DNA of 64,000 bases from Pseudomonadaceae bacterium SI-3 (GCA_004010935.1 CP026511.1:496001-560000); one strand, 5' to 3'. Counted from the stretch's first letter, positions 28,245-42,422 are shown. Numbers and translations: made by a program. Notes: generated by a model not told the origin, from the letters alone.

Positions 28245-29030
28245 ATGCCAGCAAAGAAAAACGCGGTCACTACCCCGCTGCACTTGCTTCAGCAGCTATC
28301 GAAAAGTCTGGTCGTGCATCTGGAAAAAGCCTGCACTGATGCACAGAAGGAAGCAGAGATCCTCTTGGCCAAGCTTGAAAAGCAGCGTGGCAAGACGCAG
28401 GAAAAACTGATCAAAGCGCGCGCCAAGCTCGACGAGGCCGGCAATGCTGGCAAGTCGAAGGCCCAAAGCAAGGCTCGGTCCAAACTGGCCGAACTGGATG
28501 ACATGCTTGCCTTGCTACAGTCACGGCAGAACGAGACCTTGAGTTACCTGGCTGACCTCAAGCGCGACGCCGAGCAGAGCTTGAACTTGGCGCAAGGTGT
28601 CGCTCAGGTTGAAAAGGCTGCGGCGCAAGCACTGGCATCGCGCAGCGAGGCCACGCCGTCACGTTCGGCTTCAGCGCAACGCAAGGCTGCGCCTGCGTCA
28701 ACCAAGTCAGCTCCTGCCAAGCAATCTTCCAGCAGCTCGACCCCGGCGGCGAGCAAGCCAGCCACAGCCCGCGCCCGAACAGCAGCCTCAAAAGTTGCGG
28801 ATAGCAAGTCCGCCACGGCTAATGCGCCCAGCGGCTTGGGCGCAGCCGACAGTGGCGCTCCGAAACGTCCCGCTCGGCCTGCCACTAGCCGCGCGAAGCC
28901 AAAACCCGCTTCCACTAAGTCATCCAGCGCTGCCAAGCCCGCTGCAACGCGCAAGCCTGCTGCCACACGCAAGCCCGCAGCAACCAAGGCCGGCAGTGCG
29001 GATCAGTCCGCTCCGCCGGCATCCAGCTGA
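28245..29030 (+). CDS. algP: AlgP histone H1-like regulatory protein
   Basis: 261 residues from ATG 28245 (AGGAGG 7 nt upstream). The N-terminal 125 residues are helical, with a coiled coil (EKACTDAQKEAEILLAKLEKQRG). The C-terminal half is a disordered Ala/Pro/Lys/Ser/Thr tail resembling eukaryotic linker histone H1, ending in three KPAAT(R/K) repeats. In P. aeruginosa the KPAA array is much longer and hypervariable, and AlgP is linked to alginate expression. Here the array is short. Its last 28 bp overlap the convergent TIGR02444-type gene. Confidence 0.93.
   Translation: MPAKKNAVTTPLHLLQQLSKSLVVHLEKACTDAQKEAEILLAKLEKQRGKTQEKLIKARAKLDEAGNAGKSKAQSKARSKLAELDDMLALLQSRQNETLSYLADLKRDAEQSLNLAQGVAQVEKAAAQALASRSEATPSRSASAQRKAAPASTKSAPAKQSSSSSTPAASKPATARARTAASKVADSKSATANAPSGLGAADSGAPKRPARPATSRAKPKPASTKSSSAAKPAATRKPAATRKPAATKAGSADQSAPPASS
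28935..28988 (+). repeat. Three 18-bp tandem repeats encoding KPAATR/K in algP
   Basis: Units start at 28935, 28953 and 28971, each AAGCC(C/T)GC(T/A)GC(A/C)AC-like and in frame. This is a small counterpart of the long KPAA repeat array of P. aeruginosa algP. Confidence 0.85.
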
Positions 29031-29482
29031 GAAGCTGCACGGCGCAGCACGGTCAGCAATGCATCGGGGTCGCCGTTGATCCCCGTGCATAGCTGGTTCA
29101 GCCAGTTGTTAGATCCGTCCTCCCGCAACCAATGCTGCGTTGCCTGCTGAAGGCGCTCGAACTGAGTTCGTTCGGCGTCTAGCTCCAGCGTTTTGACTCG
29201 CTGGCGCAAGCTGGCGAGCTCGGTGTCGATGGCTGCCTGCTCACGCCACGCCTGACGCAGATTTCGCAGGGGCAATACCACTGCGCTCTGCCAGTCCTTG
29301 CTGAGCTGTTTCAGTTCTTCCAATCGCTGCGCGTTTTGTTGGATGCCCCGAATTTCCAACCAGACGCAGGCGAGCAGCAAGCAGACGTCCATCCCTAGCG
29401 CTTGCAACTCAAGACACGCCTTTTCCACGCCGGGCTCTGCGTAACAGGCGAGGGCAAAATTCCAGAGTTCGTCGTTGTTCAT
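29003..29482 (-). CDS. TIGR02444/DUF2390 family protein
   Basis: 159 residues. The family core is at the N-terminus (ELWNFALACYAEPGVEKACLELQ, then GMDVCLLLACVWLEIRG). It is followed by helical and coiled-coil segments (LEELKQLSKDWQ; LASLRQRVKTLELDAERTQFERLQ). The function is unknown, and it is common in Pseudomonas between algP and the ABC-F gene. Divergent from the ABC-F ATPase (68 bp) and overlapping the 3' end of algP by 28 bp on the opposite strand. Confidence 0.87.
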   Translation of the reverse strand: MNNDELWNFALACYAEPGVEKACLELQALGMDVCLLLACVWLEIRGIQQNAQRLEELKQLSKDWQSAVVLPLRNLRQAWREQAAIDTELASLRQRVKTLELDAERTQFERLQQATQHWLREDGSNNWLNQLCTGINGDPDALLTVLRRAASQLDAGGAD

Positions 29483-29550
29483 CTGTAATTGGTTTTTTTC
29501 ATGAGCAGCCGGATGGATTTCCGGGCGACCTGATAAACTCCGCCGCCATT

Positions 29551-31457
<1,907 letters not shown>

Positions 31458-31461
<4 letters not shown>

Positions 31462-32039
31462 GCGAGCGGTGGCTGATTTTTTCACAAAGATGGAGTGATC
31501 AGTTGCTGCTCGGATTGCAGATACTGTTGATTCTGTTGGTCGCCTATACTCTTCAGCGGCTGGTCGTACGTGGGCTTTCACGGCTCGGCAGTCGCTATCC
31601 GCTTCCGCCTGAACTGCTTTTGCCGCTGCGTGGCGGGATTCGCTGGTTCATTATTGGCGGTGCGCTGATCATGGTGCTGGAGCGCGTCGGAGTGTCGGCC
31701 ACCGTCATTTGGACCGCCTTCTCCGGGTTCGTGGCAGTCGCAGCCGTGGCCTTCTTTGCGATCTGGAGCGTGCTCTCCAACCTGCTCTGCGCTGTGCTCA
31801 TCATGACCGTTGGCCCGTTTCGGTTGGGCGACATGGTGGAACTGGTGGAGAGTTTCGACAAGCCCATCGTCAAGGGCCGAGTCATCGATATAAACCTGCT
31901 TTACACCACGCTGGAAGAGTCAGCCGATAGCGGAACCGGTGCGATCGTTCAGGTTCCTAACAGTCTGTTCTTCCAGAAGGTGTTGCGCCGCTGGCGTGGC
32001 ACCGAGATCCAGCCCCCTCATCACAACGCACACGAGTAG
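31458..32039 (+). CDS. Small MscS-family mechanosensitive-channel-like protein
   Basis: 193 residues, starting with GTG that overlaps the ABC-F stop (GTGA). Three hydrophobic segments lie at about 15-33, 60-80 and 85-115; the third is the TM3-like pore helix rich in Ala/Gly (FVAVAAVAFFAIWSVLSN). The beta domain (FRLGDMVELVE, VPNSLFF) is typical MscS. It lacks the large C-terminal vestibule of E. coli MscS, so it is a minimal family member. The role is likely osmotic protection. Confidence 0.88.
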
Positions 32040-32044
32040 CACGC

Positions 32045-32806
32045 ATGGAATGGCTTAGTAGCCCCGAAATCTGGGTCGCCTTTTTGACCCTGACCGCCCT
32101 GGAAATTGTCCTGGGTATCGACAACATCATCTTCATTTCCATCCTCGTTGGGCGCTTGCCAAAGGAGCAGCAACCCAAGGCGCGTTTCTTCGGCCTCGCC
32201 TTGGCAATGGGCACGCGGATTCTCTTGTTGCTATCGATCGCCTGGGTCATGCGCCTGACCAATGACTTGTTTACCGTATTCGAGCACGGTGTGTCCGGGC
32301 GTGACCTGATCCTGTTTTTCGGCGGCCTGTTCCTGCTGTTCAAGAGCACCATGGAAATCTGGCATAGCGTTGAAGGCGAAGAAGAGTCGGAAGGCTCCGC
32401 CGGAGGTGCGGTCAAAGCAGGCTTCGTCGGCATCATCCTGCAGATCGCGGTGATCGATATCGTCTTCTCACTGGACTCGGTGATCACCGCAGTGGGCCTG
32501 GTGGACAACGTGCAGGTGATGATTGCCGCAATCGTGATTGCCGTCGGGGTAATGATGCTCGCTGCTGGCACCATCAGCGACTTCATCGAGAAACATCCGA
32601 CGCTGAAAATCCTCGCGCTGTCGTTCCTGATCGTAGTCGGCACCCTGCTGGTGGCCGAAGCCTTCGGCGCGCATGTGCCCAAGGGCTACGTGTACTTCGC
32701 CATGGTGTTCTCGCTAGGGGTCGAGGCGATCAACATTCGTATGCGCAAAGCGATGAATCGAAAGCTGAAGGCGCCGGTCAAGCTCGGCAAAGACATACCG
32801 GACTAA
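32045..32806 (+). CDS. TerC-family integral membrane protein
   Basis: 253 residues, seven to eight membrane helices. TerC hallmarks are ALEIVLGIDNIIFIS (about 19-33) and the repeat-related VIDIVFSLDSVITAVG, each carrying the paired Asp of the predicted metal site. Relatives (TerC, Alx, YoaE/YceF) are linked to Mn efflux or tellurite resistance; the substrate here is unknown. Only 5 bp separate it from the MscS-like gene, so they are one transcript. Confidence 0.93.
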   Translation: MEWLSSPEIWVAFLTLTALEIVLGIDNIIFISILVGRLPKEQQPKARFFGLALAMGTRILLLLSIAWVMRLTNDLFTVFEHGVSGRDLILFFGGLFLLFKSTMEIWHSVEGEEESEGSAGGAVKAGFVGIILQIAVIDIVFSLDSVITAVGLVDNVQVMIAAIVIAVGVMMLAAGTISDFIEKHPTLKILALSFLIVVGTLLVAEAFGAHVPKGYVYFAMVFSLGVEAINIRMRKAMNRKLKAPVKLGKDIPD

Positions 32807-32858
32807 GGGCTGCGCTGAAAGCTGCGCCTGCTAGGCGAAGCTTCTGGGGGGATCAATC

Positions 32859-33491
32859 ATGACGCTCGAAACCTGGCTTGCCTTTCTTGTTGCCTGTTGG
32901 GTCATCAGCCTGTCGCCGGGGGCGGGTGCGATCGCCTCGATGTCGTGCGGATTGCAGTACGGCTTCTGGCGCGGTTATTGGAACGCGATCGGTTTGCAGA
33001 TTGCGCTGGCGATGCAGATAGCTGTAGTGGCCGCGGGTGTCGGAGCGGTGCTGGCGACCTCGTCGCTCGCCTTCAGCCTGATTAAATGGTTCGGGGTCGT
33101 CTATCTGTTGTGGCTGGCGGTTAAGCAGTGGCAGGCGGTGCCATCTATGCTTGACGACAGCGCTGCACCGCGACCGATCGGGCGCCCGTTAGCCTTGGTG
33201 TTCCGCGGTTTTCTGGTCAATGCCAGCAATCCTAAAGCCATCGTGTTCATTCTCGCTGTGCTGCCGCAGTTTCTGGATCCACAGCGCGATCTGGTACTGC
33301 AGTACCTGCATATGGGGGCCACGATGGTGGTGGTCGACCTGATCGTCATGGCGGGCTATACAGGATTGGCGTCCCGGGTTTTGCGCTTGTTGCGCACGCC
33401 GCGTCAGCAGCGCCTGGTCAACCGTAGTTTCGCCGCTATGTTCGCCGGTGCTGCGGCTTTGCTGGCTACGGTGCGGCGGGCTGTGGCATGA
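32859..33491 (+). CDS. LysE/RhtB-family amino-acid exporter
   Basis: 210 residues with six predicted membrane helices. The family N-terminus (LSPGAGAIASMSCGLQYGFWRG, with the SPGP-like SPGAG) and the FLVNASNPKAIVFILAVLPQF motif are both present. It exports amino acids or homoserine-type compounds; the substrate is not predictable. Last 4 bp overlap the next gene. Start ATG 32859 after GGGGGGATC. Confidence 0.92.
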   Translation: MTLETWLAFLVACWVISLSPGAGAIASMSCGLQYGFWRGYWNAIGLQIALAMQIAVVAAGVGAVLATSSLAFSLIKWFGVVYLLWLAVKQWQAVPSMLDDSAAPRPIGRPLALVFRGFLVNASNPKAIVFILAVLPQFLDPQRDLVLQYLHMGATMVVVDLIVMAGYTGLASRVLRLLRTPRQQRLVNRSFAAMFAGAAALLATVRRAVA

Positions 33492-33967
33492 CGGGGGCTG
33501 CACCGCTTCGGGTATGGGTTGACGCTGATGCCTGTCCCAAGGCTGCTAAAGAACAGCTGATCAAGTTCGCCCTCAAGCGCAAGTTCGAGGTGCTGCTGGT
33601 GGCGGGCCAGAGCCAGATCAAACCAGCCTTCGCCTGTGTTCGTCTGATTGTCGTGCCCAGCGGCCCGGACGCGGCAGATGACTATCTGGTCGAGCATGCT
33701 CAGCCTGGCGAACTGGTGATTTGCAGCGATGTGCCGCTGGCTGATCGCCTGGTGAAAAGAGGCGTGGCTGCCCTCGATCCGCGCGGTCGTGAATTCGACG
33801 AGCGCAACATGGGCGATCGTCTGGCGGTGCGCAACCTGTTCACCGATCTGCGTGAGCAGGGCCAGGTGGGCGGGGGACAGGGGGCTTACGGCGACCGTGA
33901 TCGGCAAGCGTTTGCCAACGCGCTGGACCGTCTGCTGACTCAGCTGGCCCGAGCCGGCGTCCGCTAA
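33488..33967 (+). CDS. yaiI: YaiI/YqxD (UPF0178, DUF188) family protein
   Basis: 159 residues. The family pattern VWVDADACPKAAKEQL is at residues 10-25, with SGPDAADDYLVEHAQPGELVICSDVPLADRLV in the middle and GGGQGAYGDRDRQAFANALDRLL near the end. It is a PIN-like fold with conserved Asp residues (VDADACP, DVPLA) suggesting a nuclease, but activity is unproven. Translationally coupled to the LysE-type gene (ATGA). Confidence 0.92.
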   Translation: MTGAAPLRVWVDADACPKAAKEQLIKFALKRKFEVLLVAGQSQIKPAFACVRLIVVPSGPDAADDYLVEHAQPGELVICSDVPLADRLVKRGVAALDPRGREFDERNMGDRLAVRNLFTDLREQGQVGGGQGAYGDRDRQAFANALDRLLTQLARAGVR

Positions 33968-34016
33968 GCAAACACCACTGGCGCGGGGCTGTTCCGTTTA
34001 AGGTCGAGCTTCCGGG

Positions 34017-34484
34017 TCAGCCGCAAAGATAGGTGCCGGTCCCTACTGCGATCAACACCCCTTCTTCGTTGTGCAGTTCGGAGCGAACCACCGCGACCTT
34101 GTTGCCGGAGCGCAATAAGGTCGCGCCGGCACTGAAGCGTTTGCCGCGTCCTGGGCGCAGGTAGTCGATGCGCAGGTCGATGGTGCCGAGGCGCGAGAGG
34201 CGCAGGGCGCGCTCTTCGGTGGTCAGGTGCTGATGCTTCTCGAAGGCTCCGATCATAGCCATGGCGCCGCCGACGACGTCGAGAAGCGACGCGATCACGC
34301 CACCATGCAAAATGCCGTGAAAGAAATTACCGACCAGCTCTTGCTTCATTGGCAGGTGCATCACCACGCGCTGGCGGGACACCTCATCCAGTTCGATACC
34401 CAGGTATTCATTGAACGGAATGCGCTCGAACAGCTGGCGCACCGCGTGCTGTTGTTCTTCGATGGTATCGATCGGGTGGTTCAT
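34017..34484 (-). CDS. Hotdog-fold thioesterase (PaaI-like)
   Basis: 155 residues. The HGGVIASLLDVVGGAMAM motif (about 60-77) is the conserved hotdog helix with the catalytic-type His-Gly-Gly. It is followed by DLRIDYLRPGRGKRFSAGA and the terminal strand GVLIAVGTGTYLCG. It likely hydrolyses acyl-CoA. Convergent with yaiI and 156 bp downstream of elbB on the same strand; a joint transcript is possible. The start at ATG 34484 gives MNHPIDTIEEQ. Confidence 0.9.
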   Translation of the reverse strand: MNHPIDTIEEQQHAVRQLFERIPFNEYLGIELDEVSRQRVVMHLPMKQELVGNFFHGILHGGVIASLLDVVGGAMAMIGAFEKHQHLTTEERALRLSRLGTIDLRIDYLRPGRGKRFSAGATLLRSGNKVAVVRSELHNEEGVLIAVGTGTYLCG

Positions 34485-34640
34485 GCGTGCGGCTCTCCGG
34501 CAGATCCAACTAAGCTGCCGGAGGGAGGGGGGATTGACCAGTGGCGCGGCGGGAGAGCCGGTAAGATTGGCGGTATCGCCACGCCGATGCCTCAGCTCCC
34601 ACGCCTCGGCTCGAAAGCTGGGGCAAGGCCAGCCGAGGCG

Positions 34641-35303
34641 CTATTTGCCGGTCAGCGCCAGCACCCTATCGACCAGCTTGTAGATGCCCGTAGCTGCGTC
34701 GCTGATGGATTGCGCCAACATATAGGCAGGGGTGGTCACCAGGTTGTGCCGCGAATCCTCGACGATCTCAGTGACTTCGCACGGTTGGTGTTCGACGCCC
34801 ATCTCCCGTGCCGCCGCTGCAGCCGGATCGTCGTCATTGCCTAGGGTGCAGACCACGCCGCGGCCAAAGATCTGGGCCGCCATGGTAGGCGCGATGCACA
34901 TCATGCCGACCGGCTTGCCGGCCGCGGCAAAGGCTTGGGCCAGCGCCAACACATCGGGAAGCACTTTGCAGCCGGCGCCCTGGGTGGCGAAGTCGGACAA
35001 ATTTTTCGCTGCGCCAAAGCCGCCTGGCACGATCAGCGCGTCGAACTCCTCGGCATTGGCTTCGCGAAGATCCTTGATCTCTCCCCGTGCCAAGCGCGCG
35101 GACTCGACCAGCACGTTGCGTTTTTCCGGCATCTCTTCACCGGTTAGGTGATTGATTACGTGCATCTGCTCGATGTTCGGCGCAAAGCACTGGACCTTGG
35201 CGCCACGCTGATCCAGGCGCAACAGCGTGATCACGCTCTCGTAGATTTCCGAGCCGTCGTATACGCCACAGCCGGAAAGAATCACGGCGACTTTTCTGTT
35301 CAT
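34641..35303 (-). CDS. elbB: ElbB (class I glutamine-amidotransferase-like, DJ-1/PfpI superfamily)
   Basis: 220 residues. The N-terminal VILSGCGVYDGSEIYESV and the nucleophile-elbow region PVGMMCIAPTMAAQIFG (Cys in GMMCIAP) are characteristic of ElbB, an enhancing lycopene biosynthesis protein reported to have glyoxalase III activity. RGEIKDL and GGFGAAKNLSDFA are also conserved. Start ATG 35303 is preceded by CAGGAG. The hemB promoter region lies upstream; a 63-codon ORF may precede it on the same strand. Confidence 0.93.
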   Translation of the reverse strand: MNRKVAVILSGCGVYDGSEIYESVITLLRLDQRGAKVQCFAPNIEQMHVINHLTGEEMPEKRNVLVESARLARGEIKDLREANAEEFDALIVPGGFGAAKNLSDFATQGAGCKVLPDVLALAQAFAAAGKPVGMMCIAPTMAAQIFGRGVVCTLGNDDDPAAAAAREMGVEHQPCEVTEIVEDSRHNLVTTPAYMLAQSISDAATGIYKLVDRVLALTGK

Positions 35304-35362
35304 TGAGATACTCCTGGTCAGTTCAGCAGCCTGGCAACTGCGCCAGGCAACAGCCTTCGATG

Positions 35363-36632
<1,270 letters not shown>

Positions 36633-36651
36633 GCCCTCCCGAGGCAGATCG

Positions 36652-38856
36652 ATGACAAATCAGGGACTCAGCGAAAGCGAATTGCAGGCTGCAGCCATTG
36701 AAGTGCATCCCCTAGAGGAAATGGCCCCGCCAGCGCCTGAGGTGGAGAAGACAGAGGAAGCGCCAGCGCCACCGGCCCCCCCGCCGAATCTGGACGACAA
36801 CAGCCTCTACATCCACCGCGAGCTGTCACAGCTGCAATTCAACATTCGCGTGTTGGAACAGGCGCTCGACGAGTCGTATCCGCTGCTGGAGCGGCTCAAA
36901 TTCCTGCTGATCTTTTCCAGCAACCTCGATGAGTTTTTCGAGATTCGTGTTGCGGGGCTGAAGAAGCAAGTCACGTTCGCGCGTGAGCAGGCAGGTGCAG
37001 ACGGTCTGCAGCCGCACCAGGCGCTGGCGCGTATTTCCGAACTGGTCCACGAGCAGGTCAGCCGACAGTATTCGATCCTCAACGAGATCGTACTGCCGGA
37101 AATGGCCAAGCATCAGGTGCGTTTCATTCGTCGGCGCAACTGGACAACCAAGATCAAGGCCTGGGTGCGCCGTTACTTTCGTGACGAGATCGCACCGATC
37201 ATCACGCCAATCGGCTTGGACCCAACCCATCCGTTTCCATTGCTGGTTAACAAGAGCCTGAACTTCATTGTCGAGCTTGAAGGTATCGATGCCTTCGGTC
37301 GCGACTCCGGGCTGGCGATCATTCCGGCGCCGCGGTTGTTGCCCCGGGTTATTCGGGTGCCGGAGGAGGTGGGCGGGCCTGGCGCGAACCACGTGTTCCT
37401 CTCCTCGATGATTCATGCGCACGCTGATGATCTGTTCCACGGCATGAAGGTCAAGGGCTGCTACCAGTTTCGCCTGACGCGTAACGCCGACCTCTCGGTT
37501 GACACCGAAGACGTCGAGGATCTGGCCCGGGCGCTGCGTGGCGAGTTGATTTCACGGCGCTATGGCGACGCAGTGCGGCTGGAGGTGGTGGATACCTGTC
37601 CGAAGCATCTCGCTGATTTCCTCCTCAAGCAGTTCAACTTGAGCGAAAGCGAGCTGTATCGGGTCAACGGACCGGTTAACCTGACCCGGCTGTTCAGTAT
37701 CACCGGTCTGGATAGTCATCCCGAACTGCAATACACCCCCTTCACGCCAGCAATCCCGAAGTTGCTTCAGAACAGCGAGAACATTTTCAGCGTGGTCGGC
37801 AAGCAGGACATCCTGCTGCTGCATCCCTACGAATCCTTCACTCCCGTCGTTGACCTCCTGCGCGAGGCGGCGAAGGATCCCTGCGTTTTGGCCGTCAAGC
37901 AGACGCTTTATCGCTCTGGTGCCAATTCGGAGATCGTCGACGCGCTGGTTGAAGCCGCGCGTAACGGCAAGGAGGTCACTGCCGTCATCGAACTGCGGGC
38001 GCGCTTCGATGAGGAGTCCAACCTGCAATTGGCCAGTCGGTTGCAGCAGGCCGGGGCCGTGGTGATTTACGGTGTGGTGGGCTACAAGACCCACGCCAAG
38101 ATGATGTTGATCCTGCGTCGGGAGAATGGCGAGTTGCGGCGTTACGCCCATCTCGGTACGGGCAACTACCACGCCGGCAACGCGCGGCTGTATACCGATT
38201 ACAGCCTGCTGACCTCGGATGAAGCGCTCTGCGAAGACGTGTCGAAGCTGTTCAGTCAGTTGATCGGCATGGGCAAGACCATGCGTATGAAAAAGTTGCT
38301 GCACGCGCCCTTCACGCTGAAGAAGGCGTTGCTCGACATGATCATGCAGGAGACGCAACACGCCAGCGAAGGCAAGCCGGCGCATATCATTCTCAAGGTC
38401 AATTCGCTGACCGACGCGAAAATGATCCGGGCGTTGTACAAGGCCAGCCAGACCGGGGTGCGCATCGATCTCATCGTTCGCGGTATGTGCTGCCTGCGCC
38501 CTGGCATTCTCGGGGTCTCGCACAATATCCATGTGCGTTCGATCATTGGTCGCTTCCTAGAGCACAGCCGAGTGTTCTATTTCCTCAACGGCGGTGACGA
38601 GAAGCTCTACCTGTCCAGTGCCGACTGGATGGAGCGCAACCTGGATCGGCGGGTCGAGACCTGCTTCCCGGTCGAAGGCAAGAAGCTGGTGACACGGGTG
38701 AAGAAGGAGCTGGAGGGCTTCCTGACCGACAACACTCAGAGCTGGGTGCTGCAGTCTGATGGCAGTTATCTGCGTAACAGCCCAAGCGGCAATCAGAATC
38801 CACGCAACGTGCAGAACACGTTGCTGGAGCGTCTGGGAAGCCCGACTGCGCGATAG
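36652..38856 (+). CDS. ppk: Polyphosphate kinase Ppk1
   Basis: 734 residues. A Pro/Glu-rich N-terminal extension of about 45 residues precedes the N domain ([20 protein letters not shown]). The catalytic His481 (YKTHAKM) and His500 ([11 protein letters not shown]) correspond to E. coli His435 and His454, 19 residues apart as expected. It makes polyphosphate from ATP at the membrane. It is 19 bp after hemB and convergent with ppx, with only 48 bp between the stop codons. Confidence 0.97.
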   Translation: MTNQGLSESELQAAAIEVHPLEEMAPPAPEVEKTEEAPAPPAPPPNLDDNSLYIHRELSQLQFNIRVLEQALDESYPLLERLKFLLIFSSNLDEFFEIRVAGLKKQVTFAREQAGADGLQPHQALARISELVHEQVSRQYSILNEIVLPEMAKHQVRFIRRRNWTTKIKAWVRRYFRDEIAPIITPIGLDPTHPFPLLVNKSLNFIVELEGIDAFGRDSGLAIIPAPRLLPRVIRVPEEVGGPGANHVFLSSMIHAHADDLFHGMKVKGCYQFRLTRNADLSVDTEDVEDLARALRGELISRRYGDAVRLEVVDTCPKHLADFLLKQFNLSESELYRVNGPVNLTRLFSITGLDSHPELQYTPFTPAIPKLLQNSENIFSVVGKQDILLLHPYESFTPVVDLLREAAKDPCVLAVKQTLYRSGANSEIVDALVEAARNGKEVTAVIELRARFDEESNLQLASRLQQAGAVVIYGVVGYKTHAKMMLILRRENGELRRYAHLGTGNYHAGNARLYTDYSLLTSDEALCEDVSKLFSQLIGMGKTMRMKKLLHAPFTLKKALLDMIMQETQHASEGKPAHIILKVNSLTDAKMIRALYKASQTGVRIDLIVRGMCCLRPGILGVSHNIHVRSIIGRFLEHSRVFYFLNGGDEKLYLSSADWMERNLDRRVETCFPVEGKKLVTRVKKELEGFLTDNTQSWVLQSDGSYLRNSPSGNQNPRNVQNTLLERLGSPTAR

Positions 38857-38904
38857 ACACCGGGGGTAATTGGGGTGGCAGCGGTTCGTCGACCGCTGCC
38901 AAAC

Positions 38905-40407
38905 TCAGCGCACGCTGAGGGTGAAGTCGATCCGCTTGAGCCAATCCGCCTCCAGGGCAAAATCGGCTTGTGTCAGCGGGTTTTGAGCCAGCCAGTCTTC
39001 AGGAAAAGCCACGTCCAGACTGTTATCGCCGGCCTTGAGCTGAAACGCTGGCGCTTGCTGCGGCCCACGGATGTGGTGGAAAAGAATCGCGAAGCGCAGC
39101 AATACGCAGAGTCTGGTCAGCTTCACGCCGTACTCGCTCATTTCCTCGAATTTCTGCTTGGGTATATTGCGGCGGTGGCCGCGAACCAGCAGCGCCAGCA
39201 TCTGTTGATCCTGACGGGAGAAACCGGGGAGGTCGGAGTGCTCGATCAAGTAGGCGCCGTGCTTATGGTAGTGGTAGTGCGCGATGTCCAGTCCGACCTC
39301 ATGTATCCGCGCCGCCCAGCTGAGCAGTTCTCGCAGCCATTCTTCATCTAGTGCCCAATCGGAAGCGACCTGATCGAAGGCTTCCAGCGCCTTGCTTTCG
39401 ACCCGAGCGGCCTGGTCAGTGTCGACGTGGTAGCGCTCCATCAAAAAGCTCAGTGTGCGATCGCGGATGTCTTCCTGGTGGTGCCGGCCGATCAGATCGT
39501 AGAGCACGCCTTCGCGCAGTGCGCCTTCGGAGTGCGCCATGCTGGTCAGCTCCAGTGCGTCGAAAATCGCTTCGATAATGGCCAAGCCCGCAGGGAAGAT
39601 GCTCTTGCGGTCCGGCTTGATACCGTCCATGTCGAGCTTTTCAACATCGCCCAGCTTGAACAGTTTGCGCTTGAGCCAGCCGATGCCATCGGCCGTGACT
39701 TCTCCGTTGCTAAGCCCGGCGCTCTTGATCGCGAGACCGACGGCGCGAATGGTGCCGGACGCACCCACCGCATCCTGCCAGCCGAGCCGATGCAGGCCGT
39801 GCTCGACGCTCATCAGCTCTAGCCTCGCGGCGGTATAGGCCTGCGCGTAGCGGGCCGGCGTAATCTTGCCGTCCTGAAAAAACCGCTGAGTAAAGCTCAC
39901 ACAACCCATTTGCAAGCTTTCACGCAATAGCGAATCGAAGCCTTCGCCGATGATGAATTCGGTGCTGCCACCGCCAATGTCGACGACCAGGCGCTTGCCA
40001 CTAGACGCGGGAAAGGTATGCGATACGCCAAGGTAGATGAGTCGCGCTTCCTCTCGGCCGGAAATCACCTCGACCTGATGCTGGATGATCGTCTCAGCTT
40101 GGCGAATGAACTGGGCGCGGTTGCGCGCCTCTCGAAGGGCATTGGTGCCGACCACGCGCACCGCGCCCTGGGGAAGATGATTGACCAGCTGAGCGAAGCG
40201 GCGAAGGCAGTCCAGGCCGCGCTGCATGGCAGCATCGTCGAGCTGTCTGTTCTCATCAATGCCAGCGGCCAGCTGGACCTTTTCGCCGAGCCGCTCGAGG
40301 ATGCGCATCTCGCCGTTGCTGGTGCGGGCCAGCACCATGTGGAAGCTGTTCGAGCCGAGATCAAGGGCGGCGATCATCGGAAAGGGTTCGGCGGCTGTTG
40401 GGCGCAT
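38905..40407 (-). CDS. ppx: Exopolyphosphatase Ppx
   Basis: 500 residues, Ppx/GppA family with the ASKHA fold: phosphate-1 motif [12 protein letters not shown] near the N-terminus, [16 protein letters not shown] in the middle, and a C-terminal HD-like region. It degrades polyphosphate processively, opposing Ppk. The start is uncertain: ATG 40407 gives [11 protein letters not shown] before the conserved IAALDLG, while a TTG at 40425 and an ATG at 40377 are alternatives, and no start has a strong SD. Convergent with ppk and divergent from trxA. Confidence 0.93.
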   Translation of the reverse strand: MRPTAAEPFPMIAALDLGSNSFHMVLARTSNGEMRILERLGEKVQLAAGIDENRQLDDAAMQRGLDCLRRFAQLVNHLPQGAVRVVGTNALREARNRAQFIRQAETIIQHQVEVISGREEARLIYLGVSHTFPASSGKRLVVDIGGGSTEFIIGEGFDSLLRESLQMGCVSFTQRFFQDGKITPARYAQAYTAARLELMSVEHGLHRLGWQDAVGASGTIRAVGLAIKSAGLSNGEVTADGIGWLKRKLFKLGDVEKLDMDGIKPDRKSIFPAGLAIIEAIFDALELTSMAHSEGALREGVLYDLIGRHHQEDIRDRTLSFLMERYHVDTDQAARVESKALEAFDQVASDWALDEEWLRELLSWAARIHEVGLDIAHYHYHKHGAYLIEHSDLPGFSRQDQQMLALLVRGHRRNIPKQKFEEMSEYGVKLTRLCVLLRFAILFHHIRGPQQAPAFQLKAGDNSLDVAFPEDWLAQNPLTQADFALEADWLKRIDFTLSVR

Positions 40408-40543
40408 GGGGCAGTCTCTGTGCAAAACTCCGACATCCTGACATGATCGCCCTCATCCGCCAACGCGCAGCGCTGCGTCATAGCGCTCCGTGATCGATCC
40501 ATTGCGCCTTCTATGGTCTATTGCCCAAGCGACAGGCTGCGAC

Positions 40544-40572
40544 TTTCGATCCGCACCAAGCCGGGCTATGAT
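40544..40572 (+). promoter_or_regulatory. Possible sigma-70 promoter of trxA
   Basis: TATGAT (40567-40572) is a good -10 box. The element 17 bp upstream (TTTCGA, 40544-40549) matches -35 poorly. The predicted start point is about 25-30 nt before the trxA ATG. Confidence 0.35.
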
Positions 40573-40607
40573 GGCGTCACTTCTGATTTTGACCCTGGAG
40601 AAACTCC

Positions 40608-40934
40608 ATGAGCGAATACATCAACAATGTCAGCGACAGCAGCTTCGAGCAGGACGTGCTCCAGGCCGATGGTCCTGTTCTGGTCGATTACTGGGCCGAG
40701 TGGTGTGGCCCGTGCAAGATGATTGCTCCAGTGCTCGATGAGATCGCCAAGGAATACGAAGGCAAGCTCAAAGTCTGCAAACTGAACATCGACGAGAATC
40801 AGGAAACCCCGCCGAAGTACGGCGTGCGCGGCATTCCGACGTTGATGCTGTTTAAGAACGGCAATGTCGAGGCCACCAAGGTGGGTGCTCTGTCGAAGTC
40901 CCAGCTGGCAGCGTTTCTCGATAGCAATATCTGA
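40608..40934 (+). CDS. trxA: Thioredoxin TrxA
   Basis: 108 residues. Active site WCGPCK at 32-37 (Cys33, Cys36) and the cis-proline loop GIPT (Pro77) are intact, making it the general cytosolic thiol-disulfide reductant. The ATG at 40608 has GGAG 9 nt upstream. It is a single gene with its own terminator, upstream of rho in the standard trxA-rho order. Confidence 0.98.
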   Translation: MSEYINNVSDSSFEQDVLQADGPVLVDYWAEWCGPCKMIAPVLDEIAKEYEGKLKVCKLNIDENQETPPKYGVRGIPTLMLFKNGNVEATKVGALSKSQLAAFLDSNI

Positions 40935-40954
40935 TTCACGGTTGCTGCTTTCGA

Positions 40955-40982
40955 AAGCCCCCGCAAATGCGGGGGTTTTTTA
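40955..40982 (+). terminator. Rho-independent terminator of trxA
   Basis: CCCCCGCA-AA-TGCGGGGG with TTTTTT after it, 21 nt beyond the trxA stop. Confidence 0.95.
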
Positions 40983-41097
40983 TAACTGCAGGGTGGACGC
41001 TTCGCCTGCACGGTGCTAAATTCGGCCCTGCGACGCTTCTCCGTCGCCCTCTGCATGCCGTCGCCGACGCACTTCAGCCTCATAAAGCACAACGAAC

Positions 41098-41162
41098 CTG
41101 TTCGTCTCCTGCTGCGCGGCTTCTCAAGCTAATCGCTTTCTTCATCCCTTCTGACTCTTTCT
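41098..41162 (+). promoter_or_regulatory. Pyrimidine-rich rho leader without a Shine-Dalgarno
   Basis: The last 65 nt before the rho ATG are mostly C and T with few G (for example TCGCTTTCTTCATCCC and CTGACTCTTTCT directly before ATG). Such C-rich, G-poor, unstructured RNA is what Rho binds (rut-like), fitting autogenous control of rho by attenuation as known in E. coli. The leader from the trxA terminator to ATG is about 180 nt and encodes nothing I recognise. Confidence 0.5.

Positions 41163-42422
<1,260 letters not shown>

Noticed and set aside
31990..32044. Possible yybP-ykoY manganese riboswitch before the TerC gene
   Set aside because: Only 5 bp separate TerC from the MscS-like gene, leaving no room for the aptamer, and the upstream sequence is coding.
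37552..38532. 326-codon minus-strand frame inside ppk, and a similar plus-strand frame opposite the HAD gene (5093-6073)
   Set aside because: Both are shadows caused by high GC in third positions of the real genes; His/Gln-rich composition typical of antisense frames.
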